Origin: Bacteroidota bacterium
GTDB taxonomy: Bacteria; Bacteroidota; Bacteroidia; Chitinophagales; JADIYW01
Direction: 5' to 3'
Assembly (NCBI GenBank): GCA_020436225.1
Contig: JAGQYE010000049.1
Location: 1 to 62,778, forward strand
Length of the DNA stretch: 62,778 nucleotides
The notes under the pieces: model-generated
Seen by the model: the letters and a program-made list of their open reading frames with translations, nothing else
Database searches by the model: none
What the model was told of the DNA's origin: nothing
Part shown: in pieces, positions 55,300 to 62,778 of the stretch
Position numbering within the stretch: the first letter of the stretch is position 1
How the letters are laid out: each line of letters starts with the position of its first letter
Program-made: the position numbers and the translations under genes

Positions 55300-55974
55300 T
55301 TACCAAGGATTTCTTTGGTAATACGTAACATACGCTTCGCCATCAATCACTATCATAGGTTCTCCTGTTTTAGGATGATTCTTCTTTTGAAAAGATAGCA
55401 TTTGCGAACCTTCATTTTGAGAAACGATACTAATAGTATTGCCATTTAATTTCCATGTGCCGTTATCTGAACTTTGAGAAGTTGAACCACCATAATAATC
55501 ACCTCCATAACCACTTATCGAACCTTCATAAGTATATTGATATGTGCCGTTTCCATTGATAACAATACATTTTGAATTGCTGGAACTGGATGTATAAGTA
55601 GATGATGCGTTTGTCCAACACCAAGTTCCAACTATAGAGTTATCTATAGTACCTGACGAAGATTTATTAATTGAATTGATTGTTTTAGTATTTGCCGAAA
55701 CGAATACGACTGTGCCATTAAAAATTCCTCCAGACAAAATCAATTGGTTGTTGCTAATCTTATACGTGTAATAAAAATTCTCTCCATTTTCGTCAGTTGC
55801 AATTAATTTAGAAGCTGTCTTTGTAAAAGAAAAACCAATTCCATCTAAAGAACCTTCACCATTAGAATTTAGAGTAAGCGTTCCATAATCACTATTGTTC
55901 CATGTGCCGAACAAACTTTGGGCAAAAGTTGACTGTATGAATATTATTAGAATTGTGCTAAGTATAAGTTTCAT
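55300..55974 (-). CDS. Secreted lipocalin-like protein with two GTW modules
   Basis: The 224-residue protein has a signal peptide (residues 1-18, ending STFAQ). Two beta modules follow, each opening with a G-T-W motif (SLFGTWNNSDYGTL near 19, and SIVGTWCWTNASS near 114). This start is typical of lipocalin-like domains of Bacteroidota. The second module has a Ser/Tyr/Gly-rich loop. The function is unknown. It converges on the DUF3127 gene two bases away. Confidence 0.6.
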   Translation of the reverse strand: MKLILSTILIIFIQSTFAQSLFGTWNNSDYGTLTLNSNGEGSLDGIGFSFTKTASKLIATDENGENFYYTYKISNNQLILSGGIFNGTVVFVSANTKTINSINKSSSGTIDNSIVGTWCWTNASSTYTSSSSNSKCIVINGNGTYQYTYEGSISGYGGDYYGGSTSQSSDNGTWKLNGNTISIVSQNEGSQMLSFQKKNHPKTGEPMIVIDGEAYVTYYQRNPW

Positions 55975-56118
55975 AATTCTATGTATTTTAAATTAAAATT
56001 ATAGTATTTATAGAAAGAAGTCAATAAGGGAAATGAGATTTTTAAATCTTTTTTGAACTTAAAACATTTTGAATATCAGAAGTAAAATGCTTGGATGTAT
56101 CTGAAAATTACATAACAT

Positions 56119-57582
56119 CTAATCCATTCTTTTAAATGGAAATATTTTACTAGGAACATGTGCTTGTTGTAGAATATTCTTTAGTTCTTCAACAATTTCC
56201 GGGAATTTTGAAGAAACATCAATTTTTTCTGATGGATCATTTTCTAAATCATATAATTCAAACCGAGTTTTTAATGGATGTTGCACATTTAACTTTATTC
56301 CTTTCCATTTTCCCATTCGAACGGCTTGCTTGCCACCTTGTTCGTGAAATTCCCAATACAAATAAGGATGTTGCTGCTGTTGAGCTGTATGTAATAAAGT
56401 TGGCAATAAAGAAATTCCATCTATTTTTTCGGGCGGTCGCACTTTTATAATTTCTGATAGTGTTGGTAATAAATCCCAATTGGCTGAAATAATATCCGAT
56501 TTTCCGGCTTGAATTTTATTTGCCCAATGCACGATAAGTGGCACACGAATACCACCTTCATACACATCTCTTTTGTATCCTCTAAAATTTGCGTCGCTGT
56601 TAAAATAATCAGGTTGTGCGCCACCTTCTTTATGTGCGCCGTTATCAGAAGTGAAGATGATAATGGTGTTATCATAGATGCCTTCTTGTTTTAATTTGGT
56701 TACAATCTCTCCAACTTGTTTATCTAACAATTCTATCATAGTTGCAAAGGCTGCCTTGGGATTTTTTTGTACACCATAAGCACCAAAACGCGTTGCAAAA
56801 TTCATCGTCTTAATACCTTTATATGGTCTTTCTTGTCCGAATTTTCCTATATTTTCTGTCAATAAAGTATCCGGTGGCACCAACTCCGCATGCGGAATAA
56901 TAGTTGGAACAAATAAAAAGAAAGGTTGATGTTTATTCCTATCAATAAATTGGATGATGCTGTCTTGTATCATCATGGGTGCATAAATCGTATTTCTATA
57001 TCTTTTATTTTCCGAAATAGGCACTTGTTGATTATTGCTCCATAACATTTCGGGATAATAATTATGTGCAGCAAGTTGACCATAATATCCAAAAAAAACG
57101 TCAAATCCTTTTTTAATAATATCGCCGGAAGAATTGGGCACACCCAAACCCCATTTACCGAAAATTCCGGTGGCATAGCCTTTCTCCTTAAATAATTGAG
57201 CTAAAGTGGAATCCGTTACAGAAATAGGATAATCGCCGTATTTATTTGCTTTTTTATTTCCTCTAATCGTTGCATGTCCTGTATTTTTTCCGGTTAATAA
57301 TGCACAACGTGAAGGAGCGCAAACCGGTGCACCGGCATAATGTTGAGTAAAGCGCATGCCGGATGCCGCCAACGCATCTATATTCGGTGTTTGAAAATAT
57401 TTTTGTCCGTAGCAACTCAAATCGCCGTAGCCTAAATCATCAGCTAAAATCAATACTACATTTGGTGGACGGAAATTAGGATTATTTTCTTGAGCAAAAC
57501 CTTTAGAGCCAAACAACATCACAAAAATTGACAATATTTTTATCCGGTTAAGAAGTTGCATCTTGATTTTAATTGCTTGCAT
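56119..57582 (-). CDS. Secreted type I sulfatase (arylsulfatase family)
   Basis: The 487-residue protein hydrolyses sulfate esters if active. A signal peptide ends about residue 30 (GSKGFAQ). LADDLGYGDLSCYG near 46-59 supplies metal-binding Asp residues, and CAPSRCALLTG at 88-98 is the C-x-P-S-R motif whose Cys88 must be converted to formylglycine. Later IIFTSDNGAHKEGG near 310 and the C-terminal ENDPSEKIDV block are typical. No maturase gene is recognised nearby. The two ATG codons at 57582 and 57561 are both possible starts. Confidence 0.93.
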   Translation of the reverse strand: MQAIKIKMQLLNRIKILSIFVMLFGSKGFAQENNPNFRPPNVVLILADDLGYGDLSCYGQKYFQTPNIDALAASGMRFTQHYAGAPVCAPSRCALLTGKNTGHATIRGNKKANKYGDYPISVTDSTLAQLFKEKGYATGIFGKWGLGVPNSSGDIIKKGFDVFFGYYGQLAAHNYYPEMLWSNNQQVPISENKRYRNTIYAPMMIQDSIIQFIDRNKHQPFFLFVPTIIPHAELVPPDTLLTENIGKFGQERPYKGIKTMNFATRFGAYGVQKNPKAAFATMIELLDKQVGEIVTKLKQEGIYDNTIIIFTSDNGAHKEGGAQPDYFNSDANFRGYKRDVYEGGIRVPLIVHWANKIQAGKSDIISANWDLLPTLSEIIKVRPPEKIDGISLLPTLLHTAQQQQHPYLYWEFHEQGGKQAVRMGKWKGIKLNVQHPLKTRFELYDLENDPSEKIDVSSKFPEIVEELKNILQQAHVPSKIFPFKRMD

Positions 57583-57618
57583 TATTAGGTTAATTCAAGG
57601 ATTGATGAATATCTGCAA

Positions 57619-57626
57619 CAAATTTA
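57619..57626 (-). promoter_or_regulatory. -7 element for the sulfatase gene
   Basis: The minus strand reads TAAATTTG, an exact TAnnTTTG match, 36 bases before the ATG at 57582. Confidence 0.4.
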
Positions 57627-57667
57627 CTTTTATAAAGTAATCCAAGCAAATAATATAGAATTGATAT

Positions 57668-57708
57668 AAAAAAAAGAACGCTTGTCATCCTCTGATAATC
57701 AAGCGTTC
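57668..57708 (-). terminator. Intrinsic terminator of tRNA-Lys
   Basis: A perfect nine-base stem (57676-57684 with 57700-57708) closes a 15-base loop. On the minus strand it is followed by eight T residues. It lies 15 bases after the 3' end of the tRNA. Confidence 0.88.
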
Positions 57709-57723
57709 GTGGTTTGGCACCTG

Positions 57724-57796
57724 TGATCCCGCTGGGATTCGAACCCAGGACCCATACATTAAAAGTGTATTGCTCTACCAGCTGAGCTACGGAATC
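57724..57796 (-). tRNA. tRNA-Lys (anticodon UUU)
   Basis: A 73-base cloverleaf can be folded by hand. The acceptor stem is GATTCCG with CGGGATC (one G-T pair), the D stem GCTC with GAGC, and the anticodon stem ATACA with TGTAT around CTTTTAA. The T arm is CTGGG with CCCAG around TTCGAAT, and the discriminator base is A. The three bases after it read CAG, so CCA is not encoded and must be added; the CCA-adding enzyme begins at 61648. It has its own promoter element and terminator. Confidence 0.98.
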
Positions 57797-57820
57797 ATTG
57801 CTTTTTTACAAAAGCGAGTG

Positions 57821-57828
57821 CAAAGATA
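57821..57828 (-). promoter_or_regulatory. -7 element for tRNA-Lys
   Basis: The minus strand reads TATCTTTG, an exact TAnnTTTG match, 24 bases before the 5' end of the tRNA. Confidence 0.5.
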
Positions 57829-57866
57829 GTTTTTTTTCCTTAAATGACAATAAATGAATGGATTTT

Positions 57867-58259
57867 TTAATGTGTTAACGCTTTTTTAAACATTAAACCT
57901 TTCACCAAAACAGCAACACCTTGCTCCGAACTTGTATCTTTTTGTACATCAGCCAGCAAAACAACTGTTTTTCCTGCACTATTTGTAGGTAAGCGAAACT
58001 TTTTGTCTTTCACATCTAAATAAATTTCATTTCCATCTTTATTCTTGATAGTGAACCAACAGCCTTCACTCATACAGCTTTTCTCTACTTTTCCACTAAT
58101 TTGAACGTTGCTAATAATTGGATTTGTTTGCAACTGGTTCAAAGCTTCATCAATTGAAATTGGATTTTGTTCTTTGAACTGTTCGCCAAATTGTTGGGAA
58201 GAACTCGTACAGGCTGTCAAAAACAAGCAAAATACTATGGAAGAAAAAATAAATTTCAT
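57867..58259 (-). CDS. DUF4920 lipoprotein
   Basis: The ATG at 58259 gives a 130-residue lipoprotein with the lipobox FLTAC (Cys17); starts further upstream would bury the signal. The mature part has ISGKVEKSCMSEGCWFTIKNKDGNEIYLDVKD near 55-86. Its two cysteines (CMSEGCW) and the OB-like strands are typical of DUF4920 proteins. The role is unknown; the cysteine pair suggests metal or redox chemistry. It starts four bases after the stop of the YwqK-like gene and is probably cotranscribed. Confidence 0.75.
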   Translation of the reverse strand: MKFIFSSIVFCLFLTACTSSSQQFGEQFKEQNPISIDEALNQLQTNPIISNVQISGKVEKSCMSEGCWFTIKNKDGNEIYLDVKDKKFRLPTNSAGKTVVLLADVQKDTSSEQGVAVLVKGLMFKKALTH

Positions 58260-58263
58260 ACGT

Positions 58264-58914
58264 TTATTTAATTGTTTCTTTTTTAATCTGCTTGCCATTC
58301 TCATAAAATAATTTCTCTACAAGTTTATTATTTACAGCTGAATCATAAACTAAAACTTCGCCATCAAATACGTCAAGGTTTTCCATAATTTCTTTCTTAT
58401 TTCCAGACACATAAATATTTCCATTCGGCAAAAATTCTTTGTAAGGTCCATCAACATGATTTTCTTTTAATGTATATTCTTCTTTTACAACGTTTTTAGG
58501 TGATGTGTAATAATTTTTCCAAGTGCCGACCATCATATTATCTTTGTATTCGCCTTCTTGTTGTAAACTTCCGCCTTCATTATATGCAACAAATTTGCCG
58601 TTAAATTTATTATCTGTATAATTTTCTTCTTGCATTATTTTTCCGGAAGCATAATATAAAGTTCTTTTTCCATTCAATCGTCCATCAGCATAGTTTGCAA
58701 CTTCTAAGATTTTACCATCATCATAAAATTTTTTGTACTCTCCGATTTTATTATCCGGATTTTTCTTTTCTACAAAATAACTTTCGATGACAATACCACT
58801 ATTATTTTTAACTTCTACTTTCTTTTTATTAGAACATGCTGTAAAAGTTGCCAACACCAACAACCATAAAAGCCATTTTGTGCCAACATTTAATTCAAGA
58901 TTAATCTTATTCAT
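58264..58914 (-). CDS. YwqK-family MORN-repeat lipoprotein
   Basis: The start at 58914 gives a 216-residue lipoprotein (signal LVLATFTAC, Cys27). It then has at least four MORN-type units, each about 20 residues, of the form Y-x-D/N-G-x-x-x-x-x-x-Y-x-x-G-x-x-N-G (for example YADGRLNGKRTLYYASGKIM and YTDNKFNGKFVAYNEGGSLQ). Databases often label this family as YwqK antitoxin, but there is no toxin partner here. Its function is unknown. It is divergent from dapD and forms an operon with the DUF4920 gene. Confidence 0.8.
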   Translation of the reverse strand: MNKINLELNVGTKWLLWLLVLATFTACSNKKKVEVKNNSGIVIESYFVEKKNPDNKIGEYKKFYDDGKILEVANYADGRLNGKRTLYYASGKIMQEENYTDNKFNGKFVAYNEGGSLQQEGEYKDNMMVGTWKNYYTSPKNVVKEEYTLKENHVDGPYKEFLPNGNIYVSGNKKEIMENLDVFDGEVLVYDSAVNNKLVEKLFYENGKQIKKETIK

Positions 58915-58926
58915 TTTTAATTTGGT

Positions 58927-58934
58927 TATTTTTG
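58927..58934 (+). promoter_or_regulatory. -7 element for dapD
   Basis: TATTTTTG matches TAnnTTTG and lies 21 bases before the ATG at 58956, which supports that start. Confidence 0.45.
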
Positions 58935-58955
58935 AAAACAAATTTCGGAATTTTT

Positions 58956-59771
58956 ATGCATGATTTAAAACAAATAATAGAAAATGCTTGGGAAGACAGA
59001 AGTCTATTGCAAGACGGAACTACTTTAAATGCCATTAATGAAATTATAACACAATTAGACAATGGAAAGTTGCGAGTTGCTGAACCAACAGAAAATGGAT
59101 GGCAAGTGAATGAATGGGTGAAGAAAGCCGTTATCTTATATTTCCCGACACAAAAAATGGAAACTATAGAAGCCGGTCCATTTGAATTTCATGATAAAAT
59201 TCCTTTGAAAAAACATTTCTCTGAATTAGGCGTGCGTGTTGTGCCGCATGCTTTAGCACGCAAAGGTGCTTTCTTAGAAAAAGGAGTTGTGATGATGCCT
59301 TCGTATGTAAATATAGGTGCTTATGTTGCCAGCGGAACCATGGTGGACACTTGGGCAACGGTTGGTAGCTGTGCGCAGATTGGAAAAAATGTACACTTAA
59401 GTGGCGGCGTTGGCATTGGAGGCGTTTTAGAGCCGGTGCAAGCAGCTCCGGTTATTATCGAAGATAATTGTTTTATTGGCTCAAGATGTATTGTTGTGGA
59501 AGGTGTTTTAATAGAAAAAGAAGCTGTATTAGGTGCTAATGTAGTGCTGACTAAATCAACAAAAATAATTGACGTTTCGGGTGCTGAACCGAAAGAATAT
59601 CGCGGTGTTGTGCCGACAAGAAGTGTAGTAATTCCTGGAACGATTCCTAAAGAATTTCCGGCAGGAACATATCAAGTGCCTTGTGCTTTAATTATCGGAC
59701 AAAGAAAAGAATCGACAGATACCAAAACTTCACTAAACGATGCATTGAGAGAATTTAATGTCGCTGTTTAA
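58956..59771 (+). CDS. dapD: Tetrahydrodipicolinate N-succinyltransferase
   Basis: DapD transfers a succinyl group to tetrahydrodipicolinate in the lysine/diaminopimelate pathway, which supplies peptidoglycan. The 271-residue protein has the N-terminal helical domain (HDLKQIIENAWEDRSLL) and a left-handed beta-helix of hexapeptide repeats. GVVMMPSYVNIGAYV, GTMVDTWATVGSCAQIGKNVHLSGGVGIGG and ILEPVQAAPVIIEDNCFIGSRCIVVEGV (here with VLEP) cover about 108-200. These are the family signatures. The ATG at 58956 is preferred to an upstream TTG at 58932, which lies in the promoter element. Confidence 0.97.
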   Translation: MHDLKQIIENAWEDRSLLQDGTTLNAINEIITQLDNGKLRVAEPTENGWQVNEWVKKAVILYFPTQKMETIEAGPFEFHDKIPLKKHFSELGVRVVPHALARKGAFLEKGVVMMPSYVNIGAYVASGTMVDTWATVGSCAQIGKNVHLSGGVGIGGVLEPVQAAPVIIEDNCFIGSRCIVVEGVLIEKEAVLGANVVLTKSTKIIDVSGAEPKEYRGVVPTRSVVIPGTIPKEFPAGTYQVPCALIIGQRKESTDTKTSLNDALREFNVAV

Positions 59772-59844
59772 TTAAAGCGAATTAAATAATGAAATAATAA
59801 ATTTCATCTTACTACTTACTACTAAATACTTAAGACTAAGAAAA

Positions 59845-60954
59845 ATGATTATCGGATTTGACGGGAAAAGGTTGTACGACAATAAAACCGGATTAGGCAA
59901 CTATTCCAGAACTTTATTGCATCGACTCTTAAATTATTTTCCGGATGAAACGTATAAAATTTTTGTGCATCAAAAATATTTTCAAGACAGTCCTTACAAG
60001 TATCCTTATTTTGTACAAAACACAGTTATTTCAGATGCTTTCAGTTCTGATTTGTGGCGATTTAAAGGTGTTGAAGATGATATTTCTGAACAGAATATCC
60101 AACTTTACCACGGTTTGAGTAACGAAGTGCCTGATTTACCTGAAACTATAAAAAAAGTAGTTACTATTCACGATGTCATCTACCATAAATTGCCTAAAAC
60201 GTTTCCGTTTATAGACAGACAAATGTATGCTTACAAAACAAAAAAAGCATGTCATATTGCCGATGCTATCATTGCAGTTAGCGAACAAACAAAACAAGAT
60301 TTAATAGAATTAACCAAAGTGCCGGAAGAAAAAATTCATGTGATTTATCCAACTTGGAATAAAGAATACGAACATGAATGTACGATCATTTTAAAAGAAG
60401 AATATTTTGAACGCTATGGTTTGCCAAGAGATTTTGTGTTGTATGTTGGTGCGTTAAGTAAAAGAAAGAATTTCTTGCGTTTGTTGGAAGCGATGACTTT
60501 ACCCGAAAATCAAGATAAACATTTAGTAGCGGTTTCTAATGGTGGCGATGAGTATGAACGCGCCGAAGAATTTATCTATAATAAACATTTAGAAGGTCGA
60601 GTTTTCTTCTTAAAAAATTTGCCTTGGTACGAGTTGCCCATTATTTATCACATGTCGCAAGGTTTGGTGTATCCAAGTTTATACGAAGGTTTTGGTTTAC
60701 CAATTTTAGAAGCTTTGCGTTGTGGCAAGCCGGTTATCACAAGCAATCTTTCATCAATGCCGGAAGTTGGCGGCGATGCTTGCATTTTCATCGACCCAAC
60801 GAATGTTGAAGAAATTTCTGCAGCGATTAATTTCATATATTATAATGTTGATTTAGCTAAAGAAATTCAACTAAAAGCCATGCAACAAATTCAAAAATTT
60901 AATCCGGAAAAAATGACGGAAAAAATGATGAATGTATATCGTCAGTTGGTTTAA
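59845..60954 (+). CDS. Glycosyltransferase family 4 (GT-B) protein
   Basis: The 369-residue protein has the two-domain GT-B pattern. The N-terminal half opens MIIGFDGKRLYDNKTGLGNYSRTLL (nucleotide-sugar enzyme glycine turn), VTIHDVIYHKLP near 107, and AIIAVSEQTKQDL near 144. The C-terminal half has FVLYVGALSKRKNFLRLLEA near 196 and YPSLYEGFGLPILEALRCGKPVI near 276, with the E-x7-E motif. It probably extends an exopolysaccharide, lipopolysaccharide or glycoprotein sugar chain. Donor and acceptor are unknown. Thirty-four bases separate it from the Sua5 gene. Confidence 0.92.
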   Translation: MIIGFDGKRLYDNKTGLGNYSRTLLHRLLNYFPDETYKIFVHQKYFQDSPYKYPYFVQNTVISDAFSSDLWRFKGVEDDISEQNIQLYHGLSNEVPDLPETIKKVVTIHDVIYHKLPKTFPFIDRQMYAYKTKKACHIADAIIAVSEQTKQDLIELTKVPEEKIHVIYPTWNKEYEHECTIILKEEYFERYGLPRDFVLYVGALSKRKNFLRLLEAMTLPENQDKHLVAVSNGGDEYERAEEFIYNKHLEGRVFFLKNLPWYELPIIYHMSQGLVYPSLYEGFGLPILEALRCGKPVITSNLSSMPEVGGDACIFIDPTNVEEISAAINFIYYNVDLAKEIQLKAMQQIQKFNPEKMTEKMMNVYRQLV

Positions 60955-60988
60955 TCTTTTAGAAAAATTTCATCTTCAAAAATAAAAA

Positions 60989-61555
60989 TTGAATAAAATC
61001 TATTCTGATATTACAACAATAGTTGAAGGTTTGCAACAAGGAAAAACCATCTTATATCCAACGGATACCATTTATGGAATTGGTGGCGATGCAACAAACG
61101 AAACAACCGTAGAAAAGATTTTTGAAATTAAAAATCGACCAAAATCAAAATCTTTGATTGTATTAGTAAGTGATATTGCGATGCTGAAACAATATATTAC
61201 CATAAATAATGAGTTGGAAAATCTAATTTCAAGTTTTGATGTGCCAACTACTGTAATTTATTCCAATCCAAAAAACATAGCACATAATGCAATTAATGCC
61301 GACCAAACTATTGCCATAAGAATTCCCAAACACGAATTCTGTCATGCTTTGATTTCAGCATTTGGCAAGCCAATCATCTCAACATCTGCGAATATTTCCG
61401 GCGAAAAAAATCCAAGCACATTTAATAAAATTAATGCTGAAATAAAAGAAAAAGTAGATATTATCATTAATGAAAAATTCGACACTTCAACATACAAACA
61501 AGCATCCAAACTAATAAAAATCAATCCTGATTTTTCTATTGAATATTTAAGATAA
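60989..61555 (+). CDS. L-threonylcarbamoyladenylate synthase (Sua5/YrdC/TsaC)
   Basis: The enzyme makes threonylcarbamoyl-AMP for the t6A37 modification of tRNAs that read ANN codons. The 188-residue protein has ILYPTDTIYGIGGDATN near residue 21, KIFEIKNRPKSKSLIVLVS near 44, and GKPIISTSANISGEKNPST near 130, the usual YrdC set. It lacks the extra Sua5 C-terminal domain, so it is the short TsaC type. The start is a TTG: a stop lies at 60983-60985, with no ATG before the conserved region. The tRNA nucleotidyltransferase gene is downstream. Confidence 0.92.
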   Translation: MNKIYSDITTIVEGLQQGKTILYPTDTIYGIGGDATNETTVEKIFEIKNRPKSKSLIVLVSDIAMLKQYITINNELENLISSFDVPTTVIYSNPKNIAHNAINADQTIAIRIPKHEFCHALISAFGKPIISTSANISGEKNPSTFNKINAEIKEKVDIIINEKFDTSTYKQASKLIKINPDFSIEYLR

Positions 61556-61634
61556 TTTTCATCTCTCGATATTCATAAGCATAGAAAATACTGTGATACT
61601 TTGTGTTTAATAAAAAATAATTATCCTTAATCTC

Positions 61635-61642
61635 TATCTTTG
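61635..61642 (+). promoter_or_regulatory. -7 element immediately before the CCA-adding enzyme gene
   Basis: TATCTTTG matches TAnnTTTG. Five bases separate it from the ATG at 61648, the same spacing as at the racemase-like gene, so the transcript may be leaderless. Confidence 0.45.
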
Positions 61643-61647
61643 CACCA

Positions 61648-62778
61648 ATGCAATTTCAATTTACTAAAAGAGAAGAAGAATTGTTACAACTTGTAGCACA
61701 AAGTGCTAATGAACTAAACATCCAAGCTTATGCTGTTGGTGGTTTTGTGCGTGATAAAATCTTGCAACGTCCATGTAAAGATATCGACATCGTTTGTATT
61801 GGTTCAGGAATTGAATTAGCAAAAAAAGTAGCTGAAAAAATTCAACCAAAACCGCCTGTTTCTTATTTCAAAAATTTTGGAACGGCACAAATAAAATTGC
61901 ATGATATCGAATTGGAATTTGTTGGCGCAAGGAAAGAATCTTACAGACGAGAAAGTCGCAAACCTATTGTAGAAGATGGCACTTTGGAAGATGACCAAAA
62001 CCGAAGAGATTTTACAATTAACGCACTTGCCATCCAACTTGATAAAGAAAATTTCGGCAACATCATCGACCCATTTAACGGTTTAGCCGATTTAGAAAAT
62101 AAAATTATTCGCACTCCATTAAACCCGGAAATTACATTTGATGACGACCCATTGCGCATGTTGCGCGCCATTCGTTTTGCTACGCAATTGCAATTTAAAA
62201 TCGAAGAAAACACATACAACGCCATTGCACCATTGTCAAAAAGATTAAGCATTATTTCGCAAGAAAGAATTACAGACGAATTGCAAAAAATTATTCAAAC
62301 ACCCAAACCATCTGTTGGTTTCAAATTACTATTTAATACAAATATTTTACATCAATTTTTTCCGGAAATGGTTAAACTACATGGCGTTTCCGTGCAAGAT
62401 AATTATGGGCACAAAGATAATTTCTATCATACTTTAAAAGTGTTAGACAACCTTGCTGAAAACAGCAATAATTTGTGGTTGCGTTGGGCTGCCATTTTAC
62501 ATGATATTGCCAAGCCGGCAACACAACGATTTGAAGAAGGTCATGGTTGGACGTTTCACGGACATGAAGTTGTTGGCGCACGTTGGGTGCCTAAAATTTT
62601 CACTCGATTGAAATTGCCTTTAGATGAGAAAATGAAATTCGTGCAAAAAATGGTGACGCTACATTTGCGTCCAATTTCATTGACCAAAGAAAATATTACC
62701 GACAGCGCCATTCGACGTTTAATTTTTGATGCCGGCGATGATATCGAAAGTTTGATGTTGTTGTGCGATGCGGACATC
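61648..62778 (+). CDS. CCA-adding tRNA nucleotidyltransferase, 3' end missing
   Basis: The frame is open from the ATG at 61648 to the last base, 377 codons without a stop, so the gene continues beyond the window. The N-terminal head domain has AVGGFVRD near residue 33 and the metal-binding DIDIV near 50. RRDFTINALAI near 118 and DPLRMLRAIRFA near 165 are the nucleotidyltransferase/PolA-type signatures. An HD domain follows (LHDIAKPAT near 288 and HGHEVVGARW). The enzyme adds or repairs the CCA end of tRNAs, needed because tRNA-Lys in this window has no encoded CCA. The family name (CCA-adding or poly(A) polymerase) rests on the tRNA-type motifs. Confidence 0.93.
   Translation, partial: MQFQFTKREEELLQLVAQSANELNIQAYAVGGFVRDKILQRPCKDIDIVCIGSGIELAKKVAEKIQPKPPVSYFKNFGTAQIKLHDIELEFVGARKESYRRESRKPIVEDGTLEDDQNRRDFTINALAIQLDKENFGNIIDPFNGLADLENKIIRTPLNPEITFDDDPLRMLRAIRFATQLQFKIEENTYNAIAPLSKRLSIISQERITDELQKIIQTPKPSVGFKLLFNTNILHQFFPEMVKLHGVSVQDNYGHKDNFYHTLKVLDNLAENSNNLWLRWAAILHDIAKPATQRFEEGHGWTFHGHEVVGARWVPKIFTRLKLPLDEKMKFVQKMVTLHLRPISLTKENITDSAIRRLIFDAGDDIESLMLLCDADI

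Noticed and set aside
58264-58914. YwqK-type protein as half of a toxin-antitoxin system
   Set aside because: The label comes from database naming. The protein is a MORN-repeat lipoprotein and the partner is a DUF4920 lipoprotein with no toxin-like features.

Overview
The window is a stretch of a low-GC chromosome from a member of the Bacteroidota. Support for this comes from a complete aerotolerance (Bat) operon, a PorZ-like type IX secretion component with a C-terminal sorting domain, DUF3078/DUF4199/DUF3127/DUF4126 family proteins, many small beta-barrel proteins, the mutL-rhomboid-rhomboid-EEP gene order, and repeated upstream matches to the Bacteroidota -7 promoter element TAnnTTTG. Family or genus cannot be resolved from the sequence alone. 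Almost all of the window is chromosomal housekeeping. No integrase, transposase, phage gene or CRISPR array was seen. No stretch longer than 300 bases lacks a gene.

Layout. 1-4.4 kb: 3' part of murA, an MCE-domain lipoprotein, gyrB and a membrane protein. 4.4-8.5 kb: a beta-barrel protein, a dipeptidyl peptidase IV-type S9 protease and a DUF3078 protein, closed by a clear terminator. 8.6-17.1 kb: moxR, a DUF58 gene, an accessory membrane protein, then batA, batB, batC, batD and batE in one run. 17.1-20.4 kb: a beta-barrel protein, a TPR protein and murB. 20.4-23.3 kb: a 2,750-bp segment bracketed by an exact 46-bp direct repeat and holding a membrane-anchored alanine racemase-like gene and a conspicuously GC-richer DUF2804 gene. 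23.2-28.7 kb: a beta-barrel protein, a DUF2779 nuclease-like protein, a BON-LysM protein and PorZ. 28.9-31.8 kb: a beta-barrel protein and two mevalonate-pathway genes. 31.9-39.2 kb: a small lipoprotein, nhaA, a HAD phosphatase, typA and uvrA. 39.3-44.9 kb: a BatA-domain protein, a degenerate dihydroorotase, a MNT/HEPN toxin-antitoxin pair, a DUF4199 protein and a GT2 glycosyltransferase; the dihydroorotase-like, MNT, HEPN and DUF4199 genes are joined by one-base stop/start overlaps. 44.9-49.6 kb (minus strand): mutL, two rhomboid proteases and an endonuclease/exonuclease/phosphatase-fold protein. 49.8-57.6 kb: a GH3/beta-lactamase fusion, a radical SAM/SPASM protein, DUF4126, DUF3127, a secreted lipocalin-like protein and a sulfatase. 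57.6-62.8 kb: tRNA-Lys with its own promoter and terminator, two lipoproteins, dapD, a GT4 glycosyltransferase, a Sua5/YrdC protein and the 5' part of a CCA-adding tRNA nucleotidyltransferase.

Themes. Cell-envelope building (murA, murB, dapD, the GH3/beta-lactamase protein, glycosyltransferases), DNA topology and repair (gyrB, uvrA, mutL), tRNA maturation (Sua5, CCA-adding enzyme, tRNA-Lys without an encoded CCA) and isoprenoid synthesis by the mevalonate route are all represented. The least ordinary items are the bracketed segment at 20.4-23.3 kb, the related intergenic hairpin repeats near 23.1, 52.8 and 54.05 kb, and the toxin-antitoxin pair wired into a housekeeping operon next to a catalytically degenerate dihydroorotase.
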